Of a stretch of DNA of 64,000 bases, positions 1 to 12,070 are shown in pieces. Source of the stretch: Galbula dea (taxonomy: Eukaryota; Chordata; Aves; Piciformes; Galbulidae); the NCBI GenBank assembly GCA_013399015.1, contig VWZX01010033.1, positions 101,001 to 165,000 on the forward strand, given 5' to 3'. Under the pieces are notes generated by a model, which was not told the origin of the DNA, made no database searches, and was given only the letters and a program-made list of their open reading frames with translations. The position numbers and the translations under genes were made by a program. Every line of letters starts with the position of its first letter. The stretch's first letter is position 1.

Positions 1-2518
1 TTACAGTTCTGTCAGGCTTCAGCACACTGCGTGGCTTTCCATGAGGAAAGCTGAATCTTATGCATGCCTATGCTTTGCTTTCTTTGGGCTAGCTGAGGTA
101 AACACATTCCCTAGATGAAGTTTCAGTCTCGGCCTGCTTCCTTAACTGCAACTGGTTAAGGCTTTGTCGCTACTTGGTTACTTGCTCTTATGGTTCTGTG
201 AGTACCACCCCCTTTCCTGGGTTTTGCCATAAGACACCTTAAACACAAAGAAAAGTTATGGGTTTGGTTATTTCTGAGGAGGACCCAAGGAAAACACATA
301 AAAACACTGGGCATTGCAAACAACAGAAGAAACCTTCCTTGCCCTTCGATCAGACCCCTGGATTATCCACTGAGAAACAAAATCAGCAGGAAGGAGAGAA
401 AACAACTCTTGAGTCTTCTTAGACACTGAAAAGGAAAGAACCTCAGTTTACCCTGTGTCCTAAGGGGATGCAGAAGGGGTTAACACTAACCACTATACTG
501 CCCCAAAGCTTCATATGACAGAAAAGTTGAGCAAAACCATCATAAAAGGTGAATGGACCTGGAAAAGTGGTTACTCCCTTTAACAGATGTGCTGTCCATC
601 AGCATTTTTGGATCCTTCTGTGGTGAGGCATTTATGGCTCTGCTTCTGTTTCACTGACAGCCTGACACACCTCTTTGCTAGGGCAGGCCATCTACAGAGG
701 CTTATGTCCCCATAGGGCATTTTCCCCTTGGCCCCTGTGATAGTTTCAGAATCTCAGGGCTTATGGGTAACAAAGGCAGCTGTAACTTGCAGCACGCACG
801 TGCAAAGGTACACCTAGGAAATTCCTCCTTACTGCTGGGCTGTGCCAGGTATCTCTTCTGCAGCCACAAAGCAGTTAAAAGTTGTACTAACTTCAAACAA
901 AAGTCCTACGAGTTCTCACTTACAGGTCATCCAAATGAAGTAATGAAGGATTTGCAAGATTGAATGTGCTGAGAGTCTTTAAAGATCATATCCTCAACAA
1001 CCACAAAGAAGAGTTTTCTTTTCTCTTGTTGCACTGGAAAAAAATTCTTCTTCCATTTTCAGGTGATCGTAGCACATGCTTCATTTTCCAAGCTTAAAAA
1101 GATCCGCTTACAGTAGACCACAGATCAGTTTCTCTGCTGACCTGGTTCTACCACACTGCATCCTCCAAAGGACTAAGATCATAAACAGTACATTTGTTCT
1201 ATGTAACAAAACAAATTATTCCATGCGCAAATGGTCATGACGCTCCTACAGTGTGGGTGACTTCTAATCATTCTCCAGTCTGACAACATCCCCAAATCCT
1301 AGAGAAGGATGCAAATGAGACTGTGTCATGCCCTTTGTATTAAGCTTTGCTTAAGCAAATAGCGGCATTACTACCTGGAACTGCTCTATAAATTACAGTA
1401 AACTGTAACCCAGAAGGATTTGAGAACACTTCAAGGCCTTTTATAATAGCAGCAGGATGGGTGTTTATTCTAACTGTCCATATAGAAAACCAGACTTGCC
1501 CCATGGAGACACAATGAGAAAAGCAAAACTGTGGTTTGACAATGGGAACAGAAGGACACTCCCAGATCATTTATCTTGAAAAACATGTCATGTATTTTCT
1601 CTTCTCCCCGATTGGATCTGCATGTTACTTTCATGAAACATGAAAACTAACATACCTAGCTAACAGATCTAGCACAGAATACTTGAAAACTCCTTCCACT
1701 CACTCGAGCTCCGGACTGTGTTATCTGTCAGCTGAAATGATGTTTCTCCACGTTGCAGACAAACAAGGAGTCCTCCTTCTTTGCTAAACCAAGTTGGATG
1801 AGGGAGTAAAAGTCTCAGCTATGTACAGCTCCTTGCAACTGGTCTGCATAACATAAAGCCCAGGGTCACTTGCCCATTAGCAGATCAGAGGCAATGCCAT
1901 GCTCTGCATGCCCCTGTGGCTGTGCACAGCTAGGCACCAGTCACTCAGTTGGCATGTATGTTCTGCTAGCAAGCCAAATAGAGGTAGGCTTAAAGTAGAA
2001 GCAGAGAATGCCTCAGTTCCACTACAGACAACAAATCAACAGCTAGTTTCTCAGCAAAGTTCCCTTCAGACATTTGTTTAAACAAGGGCTTTGTAAATTT
2101 TTACCAACACATAAATACCTTCCCACACATCCATAAAACTTTATTTTAGAGAAAAAGAATGAACACAGGTACACTAATCAAAAATTAACCCTACAGTATT
2201 TCAGCAGCTAATGAAAAAAAGTCCTGTACTCCTGTAGGAGAACAACAGCTTCCCACAGCATCCACTGTGATAAGAGCCAAAGTACCAACAGCAACAACAC
2301 AACCAAACAACAACTAAATTGGATCTTTTAAAGCTGTGTCATATGACAAGGCTGAGGACAAGTTCAGTCTCTGCCATCACGCTTCCAGTACCTAAAAGCA
2401 TCTTGGTTTTGAGTTGATAAACAGTAAGTGTGATGAGCCAAGCAGCTGTCACTAAGGAACAGGAGCTGCCCAAAGAAAGCAAAATGCATCAAAGTTTGAT
2501 GCTGATTTACCACACAAT
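1..2518. other. Intron, no element recognised
   Basis: AT-rich intron. Short open frames on both strands have no recognisable motifs. No repeat family identified. Confidence 0.7.
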
Positions 2519-2812
2519 AATCACAGAATCACAAAATAGCCAGAGTTGGAAGGGACCCTTCAGGATCATCTAGTCCAACTCCTGTTTAGGCACAGGACAA
2601 CTCCATAGTCACACCATGTGCCTAAGTGCCTTGTTCAAATGCTTCTTAAATTCCATGAGAGTAAGGACCATGACAGCCTCCCTGGGGAGCCTGTTCCAAT
2701 GCTCCACCACCCTCTGGTTAAAGCAGCTCTTACGAATATTCAATCTAAATTTTCCCCAGCACAGCTTCATGCCATTCCCCTGGGTCCTGTCGCTAGCCAC
2801 CAGAGAGAATAA
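2519..2812 (-). mobile_element. CR1 LINE 3' fragment
   Basis: The 3' terminus is at the low end: tandem TCACAGAATCACA followed by GTTGGAAGGGACC and the ATCTAGTCCAAC core, which is the complement of the CR1 3' UTR signature. Upstream on the minus strand the frame keeps the C-terminal RT-protein motifs SDRTQGNG and [12 protein letters not shown], ending at about 2812. It is a short 5'-truncated copy with no internal coding potential, inserted in the sense orientation of NTRK2. Confidence 0.93.
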
Positions 2813-2839
2813 TGAACCCAGTCACAGTCTTCTGATGTG

Positions 2840-2902
2840 TGGAAGTGAAAGAAAGAAAGAGGGAGTTTAAAAAAAAGGAGGAAAGGAGAAAGAGCGAACT
2901 TT
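2840..2902. repeat. Purine-rich GA tract
   Basis: GAAAGAAAGAAAGAGGGAG followed by an A run and GGAGGAAAGGAGAAAGAG; almost all purine on the plus strand. Confidence 0.8.
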
Positions 2903-5900
2903 GAACACTTTGTTTCAGTCAGTTTCCAAGAAAAGGGAAAACACTGGGCATGATTCAATTGAAGGATGCCTTCCCACAGCCCCTCTGCTGCTGGAGAAGT
3001 GACCACTGGGCAGATACCCGAGAAACGTTATTTCCCAAAGTGCACAAGCTCAGTTTCTGCTGACACGTGAACTCTTCCTGATGGCTGCACACATACATAG
3101 CAGGGCAAACAAGGAGAACAGTAGGCATGGCTGAATGAACTTTATTCAGGATCTGACATATGATGTCAGTATAATGTAACATGACCTAAAGAAGAGTGTT
3201 ACACTCATAAGCAGACTGAATTGGCAGCTCTGATCAATTAGTACCAGGTAATTTGATGGTGATAGCTAGTTTACACATGTGACATTCTGTAAAAGCTTAA
3301 TAGATGTCACCATAAATCAAAGTCACCTTTCTCCTCTGTCCTCTCAATATTTGGAAAGTACTTACAGTAGAATCTTCTTTAACACTTTTGTAGACTGAAA
3401 TGAATGCAAATGTAATTTTGGCAATCTCTGCAATAAACCAAAAATACATGGACCAGAAAAGTTATCTTCTCACCTAGCTTCTATATGACTGTTGCTTTTA
3501 AAAAACAAAACTGGTTTGTATCAACTAGTGTACACCATATTTACAGCAACTGAAGTTTGCACACAGCAAAGACAAGCAAAATTTAGGGTTTCTTTTCTCC
3601 CCTTCCCACTGAAGTTCAGCTTCTCTCCCACAGCAACATATACTAGCTGCCTATATACTCATGTACTTAGAAAGCATTTTGAGCAGCAATAGCCAACAGA
3701 AATGGCTGCTACACTTGTTGAACTGTAATGGCAGAATACTCCATCTGCTTATCAGTAAAGGAAATGTTAAAAATTGCCATAATTTTCATTGTCACCACTG
3801 AAACAGCTGGATTTTTGTCTCAAGTTGCTTGGAACTGGCACTTGCAGTGAAGGAAATGGGTGTTTGTTGATATGTGCGCCATCTGCACTTAACTAAAGCA
3901 CTGGGGTATACAAAGCATTACCAGTAGTCCTACAGACAAGATGTCACCAAGGTACATTATTAACAAATCACTTCACAAGGAATTTCAAGGAGATGAGGAA
4001 GCATCAGAAGCTAAGATAATTATTTATAACCCAATTGCAAGATTTTTTTGGTAGTTTTTCCACTGTTTTCAAAGTACAACTTTCAACTAACTTACAGGCT
4101 ACTGTGTTGCTTTCACTATTGCTTCTGCCACTTCTAACATTTTCTTTGATAGGAAAACAGTAATTCAGCCACATGTTCCAAGAATATAACAGGCTCTAAC
4201 TGAAAAAAATAGCCATGCTGATAGGCAATTTCCCTTACAGAGAGAACTACAGAGAGGCAACAACATTTCTTTCTGAAATCTAGACACACACATATAGAAA
4301 TGAAAAGGTATGTGTCATCAGTGCTTTGGCAAACAACTCTCAGGAGGCTTCTGTGAGTGAATCCCTTTTTAGTTTACCCCACCTGGAAAATAAGTCAGAT
4401 ATGCCTTCCTAGCTGTTTAAAAATAGTAGGGTTTTTAAAAATATATTAATTATTTTCTATTTGGACAGTGTCACAAAGCTATAACATCTAAGTTTGGTAT
4501 TCATCAAAGTTCTTATTTAGTTTATTTTGAAAACAATGTCTCAAACTCCTTGCTGACATCGCCTTCTTAATTTCAAAATCTCAAGTGGAGACTTTTCAGA
4601 GTTTGGATTTGGCTGTAATGAATACTTTCTTCTATTTTTATGGATTCTGGCCTCCTTAAAGTTTAAGTGCATTATATCATAGTAAAAAATAAAAGCAACT
4701 GGAAAGAAATAAAGAAGTACAGAAAAAAAGTAAACCAACACTGTTTCTCTTGAATTACATTGTGCTATCTTGGACATCTTTACACAAAATGTAAACTGGG
4801 AAACTCAATGGAGTCCTTCTAGATTAACAGTCACAAAGAGAAGCTGCTGAAGAAAACAATTAAACCCACAGCATCCTCTAATTTAAGACACAAAAAAAAT
4901 CCACTTGTCACCAACAAAAGAAAATGTGGGGTCTGCTGAAGTGCCTTAATTCTTTGCTTATTCCATTCTGTATGTTGTTAGTTTAGAGTCTTTAATGTAC
5001 CATCCTGCATAAAAATAAACAGACACTTGGGGATCAACATACCACAACCAGCAATCCAAAACTACTTGCTGTAGCTCCCTTTCCACACCTTCATAAAAGT
5101 AAACAAATACAGATTTCTGAACAGGAGCTACTGGAATCACTTTCCTTCATATTGTGCCATGCAGGCATCAGAAATGACAGTTGTGGAAGTTGGGAAAAAT
5201 GGTAAATTGCATCCTAATGAGGGCTATTCTAGCTAAGCATCTGAACAACATCACTGGTAAAAATCTTTCTCAAGACTATTTTAAGACGTATTACCTACAA
5301 TAATTAACCAAGCTGAAAGCTACCTGCAGTAGGTAGAAGCAAGTAGTTCGAGAACCTGCACTTTCCCCGCTATTGCACAAAAAGTACTGTGCTTTCACAC
5401 ACAAACCTAGCTGAAAGCCCTAGTTAAGGACAGCCATGAGGACTCCTGCTCCAGTACAGCATTTTTAGTTTGAGACCAGCCCTGCAGGAGACTGATACAA
5501 TCAGTGACAGGCTTGTCACTGAGATAGAGGGGAACCAGAAACAAGTAATTTCACAGAAGAGAGGTACATCTTGCCTCAGAAATACCTCAGAAATTGGACA
5601 GGTTGTAGTTTTGAATTGAAAGACATCACATATATAGCAAATGAGCAATATGCTGCAGCCTTCTACCCAGTAATTCGTATCTCTAGCTATATAGGAGAGG
5701 AGGATCATCCGCACTATGGAGTTCATTGTCACCAGTAAGAAGTGCAAGACTGAACTGCTGGTGGGCTTGAGAAGGGATAGAAGNAAAATTTGCACAACAT
5801 TTTAATTAAATGCTATCCCTAGTACAGTAAGAATTTGTCCAAATCCAAACCAAAGTCACAGTCACTTGCTTCTGCACAGTGATTTTTTTCCTGTTACACT

Positions 5901-6267
5901 AGGAAATCATATTTGGAGTATATTTAGAAAAAAAAGACAAACTTTTGCTAACTTATTTATCACTGCTTCTTAGTGACTCAACTTTATTTTGATGCCACAT
6001 ATTGCACAGCTGCCAGCTTGTTGGAAATATTTCTGCATCCCATTTGGTTAGTTATCCTACAATTTCAAAAGCTTGTGATCTCTTATGGAAGTTTGCAGAT
6101 GTAGTTCCCTCACCCTCCCCAGCTATAGCATGACAATGCATGCCAGAACACAGGCTCTGGCACAGACTCTGGAGACGGATGTAGAAAGGTTACACAATTT
6201 TGCAATAAATTCATTATAATCAAGCAGCACCAGTTAAAGCAATCACTCTCCTGGCCAAAGAAGTGAG

Positions 6268-6299
6268 GAAAAGAAAAACAAAACAAAACAAAAAACAAC
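6268..6299. repeat. (CAAAA)n A-rich tract
   Basis: Repeated CAAAA units within an A-rich stretch; possibly the remnant tail of an unrecognised retrocopy, with nothing supporting that nearby. Confidence 0.75.
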
Positions 6300-7550
6300 C
6301 CCAAGTCTTCACTTTTCTGATGTCCTGTTGCATCAAAGCACAGGTTGCAACAAGCTGAGAAAGTGTAATGTGCTTCAACGTCTTTTTCAGTTGCTATGGT
6401 ACAGTTTCTTATGGAAAATTCCTTGTTCTGCTTGATGTTTTTCCTGCCTCATTTGGGATGGCAGAACCGTTCCTTGTGTCACCTGAGAAACCGGGCTGTC
6501 AGTTTCCACCTATTGGTGAGAAAGAAACTCATCAGCAGCAGAACTAAATGGAAAATTCCTTGGGTAGAAGTTTCTGCGCTGAAGGCCAACATGACACTGG
6601 GGGGACTGACAGATGGGTCAGGAGCTGAGGGGGCCATGCAGGAGATCTGGCTTTCACCTCAGGGTCGGCCACAGGGGCAACGATTAAATCCCACAAGGAA
6701 TTTAATCCCTGGGACTCCCTGCTCTTGCAGGCAGGACAATGAAGTATCCTTCCCCCATTTTTCACCCTGTGCATGAAGCCCCAGGTCTGTAATCTGCCCA
6801 CAGGCCAACCAATGAGCTCCAGGTTACAGGAGCAAGGCCATAGCCCAAAAGCTCTTCAGGCAGGGATTATTTTCAGCTGTGGAGTCCCACAATGCTTTGC
6901 ATTGAGAAGTCTGGTTTAGACCTTGGGGCTCAATAAGAATAAATAATTGTACTGTTCTCTGCTCTTAAGGAAAAATACCAATATAGGCAAGAAGGGAAAA
7001 CTCCAGCTTTACTGTACAGCCAAGCAGGAAAAAACAAGGGAGATCTGCAATCGATTTTCTGTATAGATAATATCAAAAATTTCCAGAAACATGGTGTAAA
7101 AATGATATTATAGCATCACACCAGTGATAGAAAACAATCAGAGAAAAGGCCTTTTCACAAGAGGAATTTCTTTTATGGATTAATTGGAACTTATCTGATT
7201 TTAATGTGCCATCTTTCCTGCTGGAATATTTTCCCTTACAATCAAAAAATAATTAGATTCCACAACTTTTGATTCATGACAAAGCATGGTTAAAAAAAAA
7301 TGCATTAACACTTCAATGCCATTGGATACCTGCTGTACTTCAGAATGCTGAAATTCCCATGGGCTCCCTATGGTTGATGAGAAGAGCTTTTGACCTTTCT
7401 GAGGAAATGGGTTTTGAAAATAATAGATGCATAAGTGCTTGAAAAGAGACTCCTTTAATAACGTCTATTATGAGAATGAAGAACATTCAAGATGTGACAA
7501 TGCAATTGCACTCCATGGGACAAATTTTCTGTTGGTGCTAATATTTAAGG

Positions 7551-7578
7551 CTCCATTGACTTCAGTGGAGTTTCACCC
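7551..7578. repeat. Ancient palindromic repeat core
   Basis: CTCCATTGACTTCAGTGGAG followed by TTTCACCC; a self-complementary core with two mismatched pairs. Confidence 0.5.
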
Positions 7579-8825
7579 TTTAATCCCAGAAGGTTTGGAT
7601 TTAGGGGATACCATTTGCTGCTACATACAACCCCTTTTGTTGTTTAGAGTCCCTCTCCCTCCCAGATAAGTTCAGCAAGAAAATTAATGAAAAAAGATGT
7701 AGGAATGAAGGAAAACATGCCAAATATTACTTGAACACAAGTTAGGACATTAAAAATTCTCATTCCCACAGCACTAATTTCAGCATTAAGCTGGTTGAAA
7801 AATTTGACTGAAAAATACTTATGGTGTAAAATACAGTTTCAGAGATTCAGCAGGAAGAAAATTATGATTTTCAGTTACTTTTTCCATTTTCTGAAACAGT
7901 CAAATTAAACATTCCAAAGTGAAAATAGCTCTTTTTTTCCTCATAAAGCACATGCACACAAAAATGTTACCCATGAATTTGAAATATTTGCCCAAATAAA
8001 CTTCTTTTTTTTGAAATACCAAATAAAGTTTTATTGAAGATGCACATTTTTCCATTTCAATTTGAAACTTGACACAAAATTGAATTAAGTGCCCTCTGCT
8101 TAAACTTAGACTGATTTTAAAGCAGAAACTAATTTTGAAAGGCTGAAATCTCCCATGGGAGAAAAACTCTAATTTTGAACAGCTTTACTTCTGTGCATTT
8201 AAAATCTTAGCTATTAGCCTGGAATTTTGGAGGGGGAGGAGTTGCACTGAATATGGAATAATCCAGTAAAGGCTGTGTTATTCTGATTGTACAAATTGGT
8301 AAAGGCGTTAGGACCTTTTTCTCTCACTTTGCATTACAGTGGAGGAACCACTCTTTCAAGGCCATCATCAGATGAAGAACTGGATTCCAATCTCATACAG
8401 AAGCCTGTACAGGATGCTTGCACATCAGCACACTGCTCCACTCATCATCTTCCTCATTCTCATCCAGAGACTATCAGATCTGACTCCCAAGAAAATTATC
8501 CAAAAATGTGGAAAACGAAACTTAAACCTCAGCTTTAGGGATGGCAGAGTTGTAGGGAAGATAAAATGGAAGTTACAAGAGCTTGAACCAAACTCCCAGA
8601 TGTGAATACATTTGACTTCTGACAAACTTCACATCCTGATCTGAATACTGTGAATTAAAAGCAACTGCTAAGCAAATCTCTCCCAGACTGAAAAAACAAT
8701 GATAATCACCAAAGGATTCCAAAATTTAATTCCTATGCTACTCCAAATACTCATAAATATACAAATTCTCTGGAAGAGCAGAAGTTTTGCATACAGCAGT
8801 ATTTCTGTGCTAGAATCCAGCATTT

Positions 8826-8940
8826 CACAGAATCATAGAATGTCAGCGGTTGGAAGGTACCTCCAAAGATCATCTAGTCCAACCCCCTGCCAGAGTAGGA
8901 TTCCCTAGACTAGGTCACAACAAAGCTTCCCTGACTGGGA
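8826..8940 (-). mobile_element. CR1 LINE 3' UTR fragment
   Basis: A very short copy of about 115 bp. It starts with CACAGAATCATAGAATG and the GATCATCTAGTCCAACC core and continues to CTAGACTAGGTCACA. The last 20 bases or so are poorly matched. Only the 3' UTR and the last codons of the element are present. It sits about 160 bp from an oppositely oriented CR1 (9097-9906), so the two 3' termini form an inverted repeat. Confidence 0.88.
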
Positions 8941-9096
8941 ATCTCACCTTCATTAAGCAGAGCTATTATATTAATATTCTTAACACAAAGAAAATCGCAG
9001 AATTGTTCCTCTGAAAAATCATACTAGCTCTTAAATATCCAGTCCCTTTGATAATCACAAGCATTGCTGTTAGATTTCTCTTACCCCCAAACCCTA

Positions 9097-9906
9097 AGAA
9101 TCGTGGTCTGGATGATTGGGTAGCGAGGTGGATTGTGAACTAGATGAAGGACAGAAGCCAGAGAGTTGTGGTCAATGGGATGAAGTCTAGTTGGAGGCCT
9201 GTGTCTAGAAGAGTCCCTCAGGGGTCGGTTCTGGGACCAGTACTTTTCAATCTATTCATTAACGACCTGTATGAGGGAACAGAGTGTGTTCTCAGCAAGT
9301 TTGCTGATGATACTAAACTGGGTGGAGTGGCTGACANNNNNNNNNNNNNNNNNNNNNNNNNNNNNNNNNNNNNNNNNNNNNNNNNNNNNNNNNNNNNNNN
9401 NNNNTGTCCAGTTCTGGGCCCCTCAGTTGAAGAAGGATAGGGAACTGCTGGAAAGAGTCCAGCACAGAGCCACCAAGATGATTAAGGGTCTGGAACATCT
9501 TCCTTACGAGGAAAGGCTGAGGGAGCTGGGTCTCTTTAGCTTGGAGAAGAGGAGACTAAGGGATGACCTCAGTTATGCTTATAAATATGTGAAAAGTGGG
9601 TGTCAGGAGGATGGGGTCAGGCTCTTCTCAGTGAAGCCCAGTGACAGGACAAGAGGCAATGGCTGTAAACTAAAGCATAGGAGATTCTGTGTGAATAAAC
9701 GTAGCCATTTTTTCCCAGTGAGGGTGCCAGAGCACCAGAACAGACTGCCCAGAGAGGTTGTGGAGTCTCCTTCTATGGAGATATTCAAAACCCGTCTGGA
9801 TGCGCTTCTGTGTGACCTGGTCTAGGGAATCCTGCTGTGGCAGGTGGGTTGGACTAGATGATCTTTCGAGGTCCCTTCCAACTCTTAATATTCTGTGATT
9901 CTGTGA
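9097..9906 (+). mobile_element. CR1 LINE, RT to 3' end, with assembly gap
   Basis: The plus-strand frame has the CR1 reverse transcriptase motifs [30 protein letters not shown] and the catalytic FADD box near 9301. After a run of N (9337-9404) it continues with [15 protein letters not shown] sequence, then [28 protein letters not shown] and [19 protein letters not shown]. The 3' UTR ends in TGGACTAGATGATCTTTCGAGG and a double TTCTGTG terminus at 9906. It is 5'-truncated within RT. By comparison with the copy at 42736-44400 about 350 bp should lie where only 68 N are given, so the gap length is suspect or the copy also carries a deletion. It is antisense to NTRK2. Confidence 0.95.
9337..9404. 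other. Assembly gap (68 N)
   Basis: A run of 68 N inside a CR1 copy. The flanks are from the FADD region and the [20 protein letters not shown] region of the same element, which are about 116 codons apart in an intact relative. Confidence 0.99.
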
Positions 9907-11759
9907 TCTTTGTCCTCCTGTCTCTAGCAGCACAAGTAGTAGCTGAAGTCTGGAGGTGGGGGGCACAGATATGTGCTAAAATAAATGGTGATCCAGAAGA
10001 GCTTTTTGCTCTTTAGCTGTCTAGTACCTTAGTGTTCCCTTCACATTCCTCAGAGATCTGAGACATTTTATAATTAAAACCAAAATGAAATGCCATCAGG
10101 GATTCAAGAGGACTTCCTTCCTGAACATCCAGAGAAGCAATAAACTTTAGTTTAAAGGCTATAAAACCAAACCAACAAACAATTAGAGACACAGATACAA
10201 GGCCCTGCTATGCCAACCTCTAATTGTCTTTAATGAGGGTCCAGAGGAATGTGGATAAAATCCTCTTCCCAACCCTACCTGGATATTAAATTAGTTGGCT
10301 GGTACGATGAAATGCAGGGAAAAGGGGAAGTTTGATAAACACATTGGCCTAGTGAAAGGCAAAAAGTGTACAAATCTCATTTTACTTTCACCTGATCATA
10401 CAGTAACTATGTGCACTACCCATTGCACAAGTGAACTTCATGGACCAAAGCATCACAAGCACATGAGAATATGAACAGCTCTGGAAAAAGCAGGATTCTA
10501 CTTCTACTTCACTTCTAAATCAGAGTATGAAGAATGAGATCATAAGCTTTTGCCTTGAGCTTTACTAGACAAGAAGGAGCTTTACAAGCTTTCCCACACA
10601 GTGCTGGTCAACACTGTTCTGTCTGGAGGCGATCTCATTGCTATTCTAATCTCAACAGCCTCTAAAGTGGAGACCGCAAATAATGTAACCCTATTGCTTT
10701 TCTTCTGATGAGAATAAAACAGAGACAAGACAATTCATATCCTCCTGCACAAGTGGCCAGAAGAAATCAGTCATGTATTGTTCTTTCTTTGCCAAAGGCT
10801 GGGACTGAGGTTCTTTTGTTTCTTTTCCATTTGCTTCCCCCTTTTTCTGTTCCTCCCTGCTTTGAGTGGGACATGTTTCCCATGATGGTTATTGTCTTCA
10901 GCTATTTATTTATTTGTTTGTTTGTTTATTTTTATTAAGGCAGCCACAGTCCTTCCAAGCTGCAGGCAGCAAAAAATATGAGAGCACATCCTTGAAGCTC
11001 TGCCTAAGAATGCAAAACTTAACAAACCCTAAGCAACACTCAGAAATGAGAAAAGCCATGTGGGAATGGCTTCACTTCAGAAAGTTCCTAACTGAAACTG
11101 TAGCACAATCTAGTACTCATAATGGAAGCTGAAAATTCTGTCATATCTGTACTTGAACTGGAGATTGTTTGAAATTAGATTTAGCCTCTCATTATCCAAT
11201 CTTGACAAAAAATAACCATGTGATAAAGACAATCAACCTGTTTTCTATTCTTACTTTCCAGTTCTGTGGGAAACAAACCAAGGCAGGACAAGGAAAGAGG
11301 GAAAGGAAGTGCCTTAGCGAAGACAGCTTCAACAGCAACCAACTCCCCAGAGACATTATTAGTTATACAGAGATACACTGAAAATCAGAGAAGCAGGTGA
11401 TAATAGGTATGCATACACCACATATTTTTTCTAAATGCAAACAATGTCCCATGCTATATATTTTCCATTTAAATATTTAGTTGTCCCCAAAAGCTAATGA
11501 GCAAGTCACTAGCCAGGGGTACTGCACAACTTTCCAACAGAACAATTCAGACCTCGTTGCAGAGTTCTGACTTAGGTTATCTGACACTTTTTTTGCCCTG
11601 CAGGGGTTTTGTACTTCAGCCTTAACTCCTCAGAGACAGCTCCCAGTGAGGTGCGAAGATGTTATACACAGCTCAAAAACAACACAGCCCACACTGCAAC
11701 TGCAATAAATATTACCCCGCCTTAATCAATGGTTATCTTAGACAACTGCATTTCTGATC
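9907..11759. other. Intron between CR1 copies
   Basis: Only the TATT/TGTT microsatellite at 10902 stands out. Confidence 0.7.
10902..10936. repeat. (TATT/TGTT)n simple repeat
   Basis: Three TATT units, three TGTT units and a T-rich end. Ordinary intronic microsatellite. Confidence 0.9.
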
Positions 11760-11845
11760 ATTGTCAGACTACTCCAAAACAAAGATAAACCAGTCTGCCT
11801 TGCAGGGTGTGAATGGTTAGAGCCACAGAAACTGCTGGGTATTGA
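11760..11845 (+). repeat. 86 bp block shared with 15519-15604 (copy A)
   Basis: This block starts ATTGTCAGACTACTCC and ends just before the CR1-homologous sequence. The same block, with scattered substitutions, precedes the CR1 at 15605. It does not read as the CR1 RT segment expected at this position (the [10 protein letters not shown] region). It may be a captured 5' flank, an unrecognised 5' part of a deleted CR1 variant, or one end of a local duplication. Confidence 0.8.
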
Positions 11846-12070
11846 ACTGTCTCCCACAGCACACCTGCAGCTAAACTGAGCAAGTGTGGTCAGAAAGAGG
11901 TGGATTGTGAACTGGTTGAAGGACAGAAGCCAGAGAGTTGTGGTCAGTGGGATGGAGTCTAGCTGGAAGCCTGTGTCTAGAGGAGTCCCTCAGGGGTCGG
12001 TTCTGGGACCAGTACTTTTCAATCTATTCACTGACAACCCGGATGAGGGAACAGAATGCACTGTCAGCAA
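11846..12070 (+). mobile_element. CR1 LINE internal RT fragment, both ends missing
   Basis: Translation shows TVSHS, then [20 protein letters not shown] and [18 protein letters not shown], stopping at the TECTVSK region just before the catalytic FADD box. A 12 bp stretch present in copy B (around 15653) is missing. There is no 3' UTR, which is unusual for an element that inserts from its 3' end, so a later deletion or copying of only part of an older copy is implied. It is antisense to NTRK2. Confidence 0.9.

Larger units (their letters stand above)
2813..8825. other. Intron, simple tracts only
   Basis: Holds the purine tract at 2840, the A-rich tract at 6268, one palindromic core at 7551 and a single undetermined base at 5784. 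No splice-flanked frame of the kinase region was found. Confidence 0.7.

Noticed and set aside
5424..5795. 123-codon minus-strand open frame and a protein-like plus-strand reading of the same stretch
   Set aside because: No motif recognised; the first codons span an undetermined base; served as a warning that AT-rich intron gives plausible peptides by chance.
5835..5860. Minus-strand reading containing WFGFG, like the human optional TrkB juxtamembrane exon
   Set aside because: It lies downstream of the juxtamembrane exon, the wrong side for that cassette, has a nearby in-frame stop and no splice sites.
6396..6776. 126-codon plus-strand open frame with an overlapping minus-strand frame
   Set aside because: No recognisable domain, no splice context matching NTRK2, and the locally higher GC content makes open frames on both strands likely by chance.
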